Below are positions 34,320 to 44,188 of a stretch of 64,000 nucleotides of DNA, one piece after another. The stretch is from positions 13,387,001 to 13,451,000 of the forward strand of contig NC_090703.1 in assembly GCF_040954835.1 (NCBI RefSeq). Reading direction: 5' to 3'. The notes under the pieces are model-generated. The model saw only the letters and a list, made by a program, of their open reading frames with translations, was not told the origin of the DNA and did not search any database. A program made the position numbers and the translations under genes. The stretch's first letter is position 1, and the number at the start of each line of letters is the position of its first letter. This stretch comes from Lepisosteus oculatus (taxonomy: Eukaryota > Chordata > Actinopteri > Semionotiformes > Lepisosteidae).

Positions 34320-34535
34320 GTGCATTTAAAACCAGCAACAGAAAAAACTTCTTTGCCTAAAGGGCTGTAGGAGTATAGAACAAGCTACCCAGCCATGTTG
34401 TTGAAGTCAATACCCTGGCTCCTTTCTGCTGAGATGAGATCTTCGCATCATTTAGCTAATAACTACCAAACAGGCGAGATAGGCAGAATGGCCTTTCTCA
34501 TTGTTAACATTTTTTATGTTTTTATGTTCTTATAG
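34320..34535 (+). mobile_element. CR1/Rex1-like LINE 3' end abutting PTGER2 exon 2
   Basis: Carries the phrases shared with 40230-40410 and 42100-42240: GTGCATTTAAAACCAGCAAC, CTTCTTTGCC.AAAGGG, GTATAGAACAAGCTACCCAG, CCATGTTGTTGAAGTCAATA, CCCTGGCTCC, TAATAACTACCAAACAGGCG and AGATAGGCAGAATGGCC. It ends in the T-rich TTTATGTTTTTATGTTCTTA. The last bases TATAG are the acceptor of PTGER2 exon 2, so the pyrimidine tract of this splice site lies in the element. Confidence 0.65.
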
Positions 34536-34832
34536 ATCCGCGTCTACATTAACTCTTCTCAGTCGATAACTGGAAGCCACAGAACTGACTTGATTGCCCT
34601 GCGGTTTTTGTCCATTAACTCCATCATTGACCCTTGGCTTTTCATCATCCTGAGTCCCTCAGTGCTGCGGTTCCTGAGGACAGCACTGTGTAGAGGCAAA
34701 GCTTGTCAGAGGAGGAACGACACCTTGAAGCCTGGACTAGAGATGGAAAAACATATCCAGCTTTCACTGCACAACACAACAACTACCAACGTGCTTCTCA
34801 AGTCCGAGATCCATAACCGAGCTTTGAATTAA
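34536..34832 (+). CDS. PTGER2: Prostaglandin E2 receptor EP2, exon 2 (TM7 and C-tail)
   Basis: 99 codons including TAA. Acceptor GTTCTTATAG ends at 34535; the frame joins exon 1 in phase 0 as [16 protein letters not shown]3 is short, with a potential glycosite at NSS. TM7 reads [20 protein letters not shown], the prostanoid signature with ligand-binding Arg298 and DPW. The C-tail has two Cys (326, 331) after TM7 and a Thr/Asn-rich stretch HNTTTTN. Length and layout match vertebrate EP2. The coding frame opens 54 bp before its first Met, which is internal; the splice site sets the true start. Joined CDS: 30151-30975 + 34536-34832, 373 residues. Confidence 0.94.
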   Translation: MRVYINSSQSITGSHRTDLIALRFLSINSIIDPWLFIILSPSVLRFLRTALCRGKACQRRNDTLKPGLEMEKHIQLSLHNTTTTNVLLKSEIHNRALN

Positions 34833-36617
34833 TGATGAGGGTTTTTCCAGCCATAATCAAACAAAGGGATATACAAATATTGTCTCTCTTTCTTGGAGCA
34901 CTGTAAACCTATTACAACAAAATCTAAGAGAGGAACAAATTCCATTCATAAAATCCAAAACAAGATAATGCTTTTTTGTTTATTAAAGCACTGCTGAGAT
35001 TGTTAAAAGAGATATTCATTTTGAAAGATAAGATTAGGGACATAAAAGTCTGGATTCAATTGTCAGACATCCTGTTGTATAATTGAACACTATATATCAT
35101 ACAACCGTAAGGGTTCTTCAAGGACAGTAACTGACATTTATCAAACAATACACATCTTAGTGCTAATACTTTAACCAATTATTTATGCAACCTGTACAAC
35201 TTGAAAATGTTTGAAAAATGTTTCAAATGTGTATGTCTACTGTGGTGAAACTTCTGTCCTATGTCTTGCTCTGTAAGGGGGCTCCGTGCATCGAGCAAAC
35301 TACAGAAGCGGATGTCACCTCCCTCTGAAATCTGAACTGTGTGAGACTCAGCCACAGGCAGTCTTGTGGTCCAGCTAAATTCTCTGCTGGCTGTCAAGTG
35401 ACAGTGTGTTGTTCTAGGCTCACTAGTGATTGTGATTGGATCCTGGCAGGGGTGGAGTAGAGGCGCTTTCCCCATTGGTGTTGTGCTGAATTCTCCTGTG
35501 GTGGAGGACCTGGTCTCTTGGCGTGATGGTGTTATCCACTGTCTAGGGAGTGGGAGCCTGTGAGGGATCAAATCCTGGCAGGGGCAGGAAGAGCTGCACT
35601 TGACACAATCCCATTAGTAACAGAGATAAAATAACCTCTAAATTTTGCATCTACTGTAGCCAATCTCTTCTCATTTTCACCCACAAGTCTGTTTTGCTAC
35701 CACTCGTTTACTGCAAGAGGTTCAGAACAGCATTCAGAACTGTTTTTTGGAAATACCATTGTGTCAGGGCCCCCTAAGATGCTTAACCAGTAAAAACAGT
35801 CACTTAACAGTGGAGGTTGAGCTCTGTAGCCCAGACATCACTGGCTTGTGCCCTGGCAGGTTAGCTGACAGTGACTGGATCTCTCCATCTGGTAGTACAC
35901 TATAGACTGAGCATTCCTATGGCTGGGGGAGCTCCAGTTTCACACACCAATAGCCCCTGACAGTTGCTGGGTGCCTGTGAGTTTGCATTGCCTTCAGTTA
36001 GAGATGCACTGCTCCTTCAGGCAGTGCCAGCTCACCTGTAAGGCATTGCTGAACATACAGTGAAACAGTGGGTATATCAGACAACAAGAGAAGTGCACAA
36101 ATGAGTCTCCCTTCAGTGCAGTTTCAGAGGATGTCCTGTTTGTTAACAAATTCCAAATTTGGAGAGTGATTTCAGATTATGTGCTGTGCACTGTTAATAA
36201 CAGAGGAAGGTAGCAGTTTGTACTCAGGTGGAAATATCCATTTCACTAGACAGTGCAAGTCCAGGTTTTCATTCATGTATGGTTTCAGTATGTTACCTTG
36301 AGCAGGTTAATTGCTAATGGGCTCTCAAATGGTTTGTGAATGCCAATTTATACAGTACATTTAAAGTAAGAGCAAAGGTGGCCTCTTATAACTGGAGTTA
36401 GTTCTAATATTACAATATTAACTATGTCATTGTTGGCCTTTTCAAATTCCTGGAATCCAAGGATGAATAGATAAACTCCTACAGAAGAGCTGAAAATGTA
36501 TTACCTCGAAAACACATGCCAAGTTAGTAATGTCTGTTCAATTTAAAAAAAAAAACAGATAATACAGTAATACTTCTGACTTCATCTCAAACATGTCAAC
36601 AAAAGTTGTAAGAAAAC
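34833..36617. other. PTGER2 3' flank, partly repeat-like
   Basis: ATTAAA at 34982-34987 is a candidate poly(A) signal for PTGER2. The segments at 35220-35600 and 35800-36060 are less AT-rich than the surroundings and contain repeated phrases (CCTGGCAGGGG twice near 35444 and 35575). They look like decayed repeats, but I cannot name the family. A 130-codon frame on the - strand (35179-35571) lies in the first of these and has no family resemblance. Confidence 0.4.
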
Positions 36618-36690
36618 TGTCTGTCTGCCCTGCAATGGACTGGTATCCTGTCCAGGCTGTACATGGATGGAAGAAGATGGATGGATGGCA
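36618..36690 (+). mobile_element. SINE 3' tail fragment
   Basis: CTGCCCTGCAATGGACTGGT, ATCCTGTCCAGG and ATGGATGGATGG, the stereotyped end of fish tRNA SINEs. Short and truncated. Confidence 0.4.
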
Positions 36691-38964
36691 GAGGAATAAG
36701 ATTATTTTGCAACATTCAGGCACAAGGAGCCTTGTGGTCTCTTGGCTTAAGACTTCCTTTAACAAAATTTCAAAGACACTTGTGAAAGAAGGGTGCATGT
36801 CCAAGAAATGTTCTGCAAAATTTAAAAAATGGGACAAATTCAGCCCTTATACTGCAAAACAAGGTGTCGAGTCCAAAACCAACACAGTGACAAAACAAGA
36901 TCTAACTGGAGTAAAATGCAGGTCTGTGCCTCAGAGGTGTATTTGAGCATATGCCTTGAGGAGTCTGAAGATTCAGGATTATTAAGTTTAGATCAGAGCC
37001 TTAAGCTTTACTTAAACTTCAGGCAAATTATTTTATTACTTTGTAGTACATTTTGGACTAGCAACATTTTCCCCTTTTGTATTCCCTTTTAGAGTATTGT
37101 CTTTTGAAACGAGATGACGAGAGTCACTTCTAGATGCATACAGTACATGCCTCCTCGAGGAAGTATCAGCAGGCTGAATATTTTTGGGCTGTGATTAGGT
37201 TATGTACAGTCAGAGGATGAAAAATCCCACCAACAGTATTTGATCACAGGCAAGCTGCCAGTACAGTGCACTCTGTTGCATTGTAGGCTACTGATTAGCC
37301 AGCAACACTGAACCTATTTTTCACCAAGACTGGAGATTCCCTGCCTTTTGTGCCACCTGGCACAGTCTGGACATGAAACTGGAGGAGGCTTTTATTGGAT
37401 GAGCCTGAGTGTGTCTAATGAAAGTTGCATAATACAGACATTTCCAGCAGGGATCTGCAGTCACGCACTTTCAAGTGTTGCACAACAATCAGCCACAGAA
37501 AGATACTCAGTCAATAGACTTTTTTGTATTATTTCAGGTATGGATATGCAAAACACTATAAAGTCAAAATAAAACCAGGATTAACCTCAGAGATTAGTGC
37601 AGCAAGAGTATTTATCATAAATCAGGATTGACTATAAATGTATAAAACAAATAGACGTTACCTTGAAAAACAAACCCTGATTGAGCATAGGTGAATGCAG
37701 ATAAGGCAATACCAACATCATAAATTAATTCAAATTTGGCCCATCTGTGATGTTTAATGTGACTTGTAAGTTACATATTACTGATATATGCTTATCATTA
37801 TTTGCACTGAACCTTAGAACAATGTGATTCATCCACGTGTTTGTATATTGTTTATTCTTGGTGTCCTTTGTTGAACTTTTGTGTAAGAAATTTTATAAAT
37901 TGAAAATAAGAAATAATGTACCAAATTCAGTTTTTGTTGTTATATATTGATGTTTCAATTGATAACAAATATTTTTTTCTTTAAAAAAGTTAAGGTGGAG
38001 TTCCACTTTTCAAAGTGATTAATTAAATTATTTTTGTCTCTATGTACAGATTACTTATTAAAATCTCAAAGGAACTTTTCATTGTTTAACATCACTTCCA
38101 AGAAGCTGGATATGATGGATATGAATCTGTTTCTAGATGGATACTGTGGTAATTCAAGATGCTCAAGATTAATGTCTGCTAAAGCTGAAGTAAAAGAAAT
38201 AGTAGCCTGGTGCAAAATCAGTAGATTGACCTGCAAGGTGTACTCATATTTCAAATAGGTTTTGAAAACTCTGCTTTTATAATCAGATAGAAGCAGCATT
38301 CCTGTATTGCTGTGTTTGTACATGCCCAAGCAAGTATTATGAACAAAGTTCTGAAATCTCCTACCGATAGTAAGCTTATGAGACAGATAACAATTTGTTA
38401 TGTCACATTATTAATAAAGCCTTAGAGTATGATTAATGCCACGCAAAACAAAAAAATCACTACTTTTCAATTCTCATTCTATGTAAACGTGGTGACGTGA
38501 CATTTAATTATTCAAATAACAGACAGTAAATGTATTGTTTTTAGGACAGCAGTCATTACCAACTCTGGCCTTTGACTTGAGTCATCCTTGGAACAATTAA
38601 ACTGTTCTTTATGTTTTAAATTCAGTCTTTTCAAATGACCTGATCTCAAAGCAAGTGCAGAGAGACAAATGGTTTTGTTTTTAGAAATAATTCATCTCTG
38701 AAATATATATACAATCTAAATAAGTAACAGCTTAATTCCCTTAAATAAACATAAATCTGAATGCACTTAAATACTACTGTCTGTGGGAATTTTGCCTTCA
38801 GATCAAATGAAATTTCTTTGTGTAGAAGCTTTACTGCTTCTGTTATTGTAAGCGTCCCACTGCAGGGAAGAAGTTATGTTTCACATGATTAAAGTCCCTT
38901 TGGGGTCACAGGAGAGGAAAGTAACTACCTCCTTTCCCATAAGTCATACAGCTGTATGTTGCTA
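36691..38964. other. Intergenic, no gene seen
   Basis: AT-rich sequence with chance frames only. No confident repeat classification. Confidence 0.55.
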
Positions 38965-39228
38965 CCCTGTAATTAATGGTCAAGAGTGTCTATTCTGTAA
39001 TAATGTTCTAAAATGAATATTCATATATATATATATCTGTTCCATAATGAATGGTCTAGAATGTTTATTTAATAATTAATGTTCTATAATGAATGTTCAT
39101 ATGCATCTGTAACATAAAGTTCAAGAATGTCTATTCTGTAATCAGTGTTCAATAATGAGTGTTCAAAAGCATCTATTTCCTAATTACAGTTCAATTACAG
39201 TGTCTTTATTAAATGAATGTTCAAGTTT
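38965..39228 (+). repeat. Diverged minisatellite, unit about 65 bp, about four units
   Basis: Repeated order of AATGTTCTATAATGAATGTT-like, CATATGCATCTGTAAC-like and TCAAGAATGTCTATTCTGTA-like phrases, with spacing near 65 bp and many substitutions. The second unit contains a short (AT)n run. No spacer/repeat alternation of the CRISPR kind. Confidence 0.65.
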
Positions 39229-39819
39229 CTTGATCGCTGGAATTTGACATGTGTACCTGTTGTTTCCTCAAAGATAGAAAACCAAGTAGTCTTTTTTAAA
39301 GTAAAACCAGGAAAGCCAAACACAACATGCTAAAGGCTAATGCAGGAACACCACGAGGGACCGAGACTTAAAATTCCTGAAAGTTTCATATCTTTGTATA
39401 CTCCCACCCACACATGAATGCAAGTAGAAGCAACATCCTTTTCAAGATACTTGTTTTGCTCTGCTAACAATTTCTGTTATACAACGCAACAAAGATGCCT
39501 TTGGGCATGTTCCTGCTACTCAACTAAAACATTCTGAAACTGACAGTAATGAGAATTCAGTACAGCTGCTGATGAGAGTATTAAGCTTTTAAATGTTATT
39601 AAAATTATATAACTGGTCTCTTTGTTTCATAGCGCAGACATGCACCGTGCTGAAGGGCACAGAGCGATGTGATAATCTTACTCTGTATGCCTTCAGGCTT
39701 CTCATAGCCCTTTCCTTCATCTTTTAATACACTAGATAAATACAAAATGTGAAACACTGAGCAGAGCAGTAGAAGAGACTAACTGAAAAGACTTTGTGTC
39801 TTTGGCATGTCATTTACTT
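39229..39819. other. Intergenic, no gene seen
   Basis: No gene or repeat recognised. Confidence 0.55.
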
Positions 39820-40415
39820 TTTTTAGACAATCTCGAGAAGCAATCAAAAAGGCAAATAAAGTTCAAGGATATATGGTTAAAAGCATAAAATTTACTGTAT
39901 TTCAACAGACATTATGTTAAATGTGTTTAATTAAGGCTTTATTTCAAGTATGCCCAAATGTGTTCATTACAACACAGAAAAGACATTGCTGCTCTGGGAT
40001 CAGTCTAAAGAAGAGCAACCATATACAGTACTTTCTGAGGCTTAAGAGAATGATCTACACTGATAGACTGAAGGAACTGAACCTTTCTAGCCTTGAACAG
40101 AGAAAATTGCCAGGGGTGCTGACACAAGTACTCAAAATCCACAAAGGCACTGATGATGTCAACCCACCGGACCGGGTTTCTGAATGATCAGTGAAACATG
40201 AGCCACAGGACACAAATGGAATCTATGTGGAAGTGCATTTGGGCATTTCTTTACCCAAAAGGTTGTGTGCATATGGCACAAACTACTAAGCCATCTTTTT
40301 GAATCCAATACCCTGGCTTCATTCAAGATATAGCGGATGAGCTTGGATCAGTTACTAACTACCAAATGGGCTAGATCAGTCAAATGGCCTGTTGACCTGT
40401 TCTTAACTTCTTAAA
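39820..40415 (+). mobile_element. Degenerate CR1/Rex1-like LINE, 3' part
   Basis: Begins TTTTTTTAGACAATCTCGAG, homologous to the LINE at about 15775. Then come the RT C-terminal block LRLKRMIYTDRLKELNLSSL (about 40030-40095) and the 3' region TTTCTTTACCC, CCCTGGCTTC, ACTAACTACCAAATGGGCTA and GGCCTGTTGACCTGTTCTTA. Frames are broken; inactive. Confidence 0.6.
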
Positions 40416-41949
40416 AGTATCATTTCCATTGACTTTGTTTTTTTGTGTTTGTGAGTGGATACTTGTGTTTTATATGATTCAAATTGCAGGGGTGCATTTT
40501 TTTAAACACCTCAGCGACAGAAAGAATATGATGTGACAATTTTCCAAAAGGCACAAAGAAAGAATCACAAACGGCTGACATTTTTTTTTATTTGGGCTCT
40601 CGGTTTCTGTTTTGTTTCTTTTGAGTACAGTTCAATGCTTTTATTTTTAAACAATTCATTTTGTTTCATCGAGAAGTGTTAAACAAAGCTCTCCAAACTG
40701 CCTGAATACTGAATCATGTTTTCTAGGTATTGTCAGTGACTGGGTGGTCTCCATCATTCCTTTTCCATATGCTGTTCACACATTATTATCTGCAAGCATC
40801 CCTCCCTATTCCATTCACATTTGCAGGAAGAACGTATTGTTTTCATTAGGAGTATTTTTTTTCCAGGGCAATCGACATTGGGAGAGGAAACACTTCAATG
40901 GGACTTGACTGCACTGACTTCTTATTTATTGCATTGACCTGACCCATCCTTGTAAACCTTTGGTGGTGTCAAAACCGTTCACCCTGAAAAGGAAGGGAAA
41001 CAGCTGCGCGGTCCTCAGCATGAGAGTGGAGACTGTCGGAAACAGCCTCAAAACACAAGAAAGCAGTCGAATCAGTCACTGTTTCCGGTGGTTTTAAAGA
41101 ATTATGGGAGAGGCGTATAAACATTTTTTGCAATAGATTAAAAAATCTTCACTATGTAAAGGATTCAAATTGATTCTGCTTTCTGGGTCAGAATAATAGC
41201 CAATATAAATCATACAACGGTGACTCAGTTACATAGTTACACATGGCCAAGCCTGCCTTAATGATTGGGTCATTTCATTCGAGAGTACGGTGATATCCCA
41301 AATTGCAGCCTACTAATGTATTCCTTGGCTTTCATAAGCAAGTTCTTTGTACATTCTATTTTGAGTGGAAGCAACAAAACATCACTGAAAATTGCAGCAC
41401 TTATACAGTATATACATATACAGTACATTACATAGTAAATAATTATTTTAGAAACCTAGTAGGCCATTTCATCAGAACGTCAGCACAGAGATGAGAACAA
41501 GCACCCATTATATTAGCAGAAATTAGAATATGAAGAAATACTGGAGAAAAATATATCCCCTTTTCAATGCTGTTTATATTAATAACATAATGCATCTATT
41601 TAATTATGTTGATTAACAATAAATTGTTCATTAACATGCTTTGAGATTACTCTCCCATTTTAGTCTTTTATACTAAAAACTAGTTCATTCTGCAGGAATT
41701 GTGAATGAGCTAGCAGTATTAAATGTTTGCTGCACATAATTATTAAATATAAATCTTAATGATAAAATATGTTTAATCCTTTCTCCTAAAGGATAACCTC
41801 CGAACTATCTCTATGCCACAAGCCCTCTGTATCTGGTTGCCACTGGACAAGATATTCCAACAATGTTATTATGTGTATTATTATACACAACGATTACTCG
41901 GAACCACAGTTTCTGTGAGTTATGACCATTTCCCAGACATATCACATTT
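40416..41949. other. Intergenic, no gene seen
   Basis: No gene recognised. Mostly AT-rich unique-looking sequence. Confidence 0.55.
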
Positions 41950-42240
41950 TAAAGAGCCTTAAGAGAATGTCCTACACTGACAGCCTGAAGAAACTGAACC
42001 TTTTTAGGTTTTAACAGAAATATCTACGAGGGGACTTCGTACAAATATGTTAAATCCTCAAAGGCATTGACAAAATCATCCCAGTGATGAGGACACAAGT
42101 GGATGTGCATTTAAAACGGTGAACAACTGGAAGTAAGGAACAAGCTATCCAGCCTTGTTGTTGAAGTTGACACCCTGGATTGGCTGGATGAGATCCTGGG
42201 ATCAATTAACTACTAACTACCAAACAGAAATAATGGGCAA
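41950..42240 (+). mobile_element. Degenerate CR1/Rex1-like LINE fragment
   Basis: CCTTAAGAGAATGTCCTACA, CTGACAGCCTGAAG, AATCCTCAAAGGCATTGACA, then CAAGCTATCCAGCC, TTGTTGAAG, ACACCCTGGATTGGC and ACTAACTACCAAACAG. Same order as the elements at 16090, 34320 and 40050. Confidence 0.6.
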
Positions 42241-42249
42241 TTAAAGAAT

Positions 42250-43075
42250 ATATTCAAATAAACTGGGGAAAAGAACATGCTAAAACACTTTCTGTAGAAC
42301 AATGGAGGAACATATGCAGATTTCAACACAGCTCCACTAGCTCACAAGTTTGGAGACATTTCTGTTGGAGAAACTTGGCTCATTTATCATCAGTTCTAAA
42401 ATTCAAGCAAAATGAAAAGGAAGCAGTACGCCATGTTGGAGGTTATGAGGAGAGCGAGCAGCAAGTCATCTACACCTACTCTGGTCATGCCCGGAAATAC
42501 ATCTAAACAATATTGAAAATTCATACTTTTAGATCTTATTAGCAGAGTAAACCTAGACATACCACTTGAATTCTGTTATGTATTTGGATAATCTTACTTT
42601 GGACTACTTGGAAGTAAAGGACAGATATATACAGTACCAGGAATTATTTTAGCTGCCATTAAGAAAACTATCCTGAAAAAAATGGTTTACTAAAGAGCCC
42701 CCAACTCCAGAACAGTGGAACAATGTAATGAAGGAGTTTTATATAATGGAAAAGATCGTCCTTTCTCTTAGGTTACAGGCGAAGAGGTTTAGCAAATACC
42801 AAGCCTGGATTGGGTTTGTGGCCCCATAGAGACCTGAATCTGTGCTGTAAAAGAGGATGACGTAACTTGTTGTCTGGATTGTTGCTTATCTGATGTGTTT
42901 TTGCTGACTGTGTTTCTATAAGTAACCTCCCATCTATGCTGGTATAATGTAATTATATAAAAACATAATTTAATTGTGAAATGAAAGATAGAAGCAGTAC
43001 ATTATTTTACTGTGTATATGTCTTATTTGTAAATCTTTGCATTGTTAAATAAAAAGTTATAAAAAATTAAGAACT
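42250..43075 (+). mobile_element. L1/Tx1-like LINE, ORF2 C-terminus and 3' end
   Basis: Decayed coding fragments can be read across frameshifts: WRNMCRFQHSS near 42305, and PPTPEQWNNVMKEFYIMEKI near 42700-42760 followed by VLSLRLQAKRFSKYQAWIGF. This is the typical C-terminal 'EQW...MEKI...F...W..F' ending of L1/Tx1-clade ORF2. A 3' region ends near AATAAAAAGTTATAAAA. Inactive. Confidence 0.55.
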
Positions 43076-43104
43076 TTGGCATTCTTTATGATGATAATGT
43101 GGTA

Positions 43105-43440
43105 TATACAGTATCACTCATCCTAAATTTCACTTGGGGCCCAAAATACAGCCATGTGGTTAAAAAATGTCTAAGTACTGTGGGAATAATAACCCTAACC
43201 CTAGCTGGGGTTTGTATTTCAGGCCAGCCTAGGGTTAGGGTTGTAAGAACCATCCAATTCTGACCCTACTTATGCTTCTGCTTCCACTTTAAATGACAAA
43301 AATAAGAGCATTTACCTAATGGAACTGGTTTTCCTAACACTTTTATTTTGACTCAGTTTTGGAATTACAATTCCCGAAATGTGCTTTCAAATATAAGCAG
43401 TCACATCTATCATGAAAAAAAAATCTAATTAGGCGAAAAG
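43105..43440. repeat. Tandem duplication with telomere-like hairpin, copy 1
   Basis: Shares with 43441-43925: TATCACT..TCC.AAATTTCAC, CTCAAAATACA.CCATG, GTACTGTGGGAAT, CCCTAACCCTAGCTGGGGTT, GTATTTCAGGCCAG, AAGAACCATCCAATT.TGAC, CTTCTGCTTCCACTT. Contains the inverted arms AACCCTAACCCTAG (43191-43204) and CTAGGGTTAGGGTT (43229-43242), 24 nt apart. Confidence 0.75.
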
Positions 43441-43925
43441 TATCACTAGTCCCAAATTTCACATGGGGCTCAAAATACAACCATGAGGTTAAAAAATCTT
43501 GAAGTACTGTGGGAATGCTATCCCTAACCCTAGCTGGGGTTTAAACTGAGCAGTTCTACAATCTGTCTATGAAGACCTCCAATCATCAGATTTGAAAATG
43601 TTCCCAACCACACAGAATATGAGCCCAAAACAAACAATTCCGTTCAGAAGATACATTCTTGAAACAAATGCATCTGCTTTTAATAATCTATCTTCTTTAT
43701 GCAAATGTTCAGTCAGCTGAAAAATGAAATTACCATGTATTTCAGGCCAGTCTATGAGTAGGGTTACAAGAACCATCCAATTGTGACTGTACTTATACTT
43801 CTGCTTCCACTTCAAATGACAAAAATGAGAATGTTTACCCAATAAAACACATTTTTATAACACAACTAACTCAGTTCTGAAACAGTGCAATAAAATGTAA
43901 GCAGTTAAATCTACCTGAAAAAAAA
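43441..43925. repeat. Tandem duplication, copy 2 with internal insert
   Basis: Second unit. It keeps one telomere-like arm (CCCTAACCCTAGCTGGGGTT near 43512) but is then interrupted by about 200 bp (about 43533-43735) with no match in copy 1. The right half resumes at CATGTATTTCAGGCCAG. Confidence 0.7.
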
Positions 43926-44121
43926 AATCAAGTTGGGAGAAATGTATTTTAAATGTAAGTGTGAACATGAAATACTCCAATATTACCCTCTACCCTTCTG
44001 GTATGTTTATGAGTGTGTATGTGATAAGAATGAAATGTGAATTATACTTACCTTGTTTGTTTCCCTAAAATCACTACAGTGTTTCCCCCACTGGAGTATT
44101 GTAATGTGTTGATCAAGATGG

Positions 44122-44188
44122 CCACCAGTCACCTTTCCTGTTTGTAGTATCCCACAAATGATCTTAAAGGGAAAGGTGACTGGTGAGC
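44122..44188. repeat. Inverted repeat, 15-bp perfect arms
   Basis: ACCAGTCACCTTTCC (44124-44138) and GGAAAGGTGACTGGT (44170-44184), about 31 nt apart, with partial pairing beyond (GGCC.. / ..GAGCC). Confidence 0.85.

Noticed and set aside
35179-35571. 130-codon frame on the - strand
   Set aside because: Lies in repeat-like sequence with internal repeated phrases, no splice borders and no recognisable domain.
38965-39228. CRISPR-like array
   Set aside because: Units are contiguous and diverged with no constant-repeat/variable-spacer pattern, and the genome is vertebrate.
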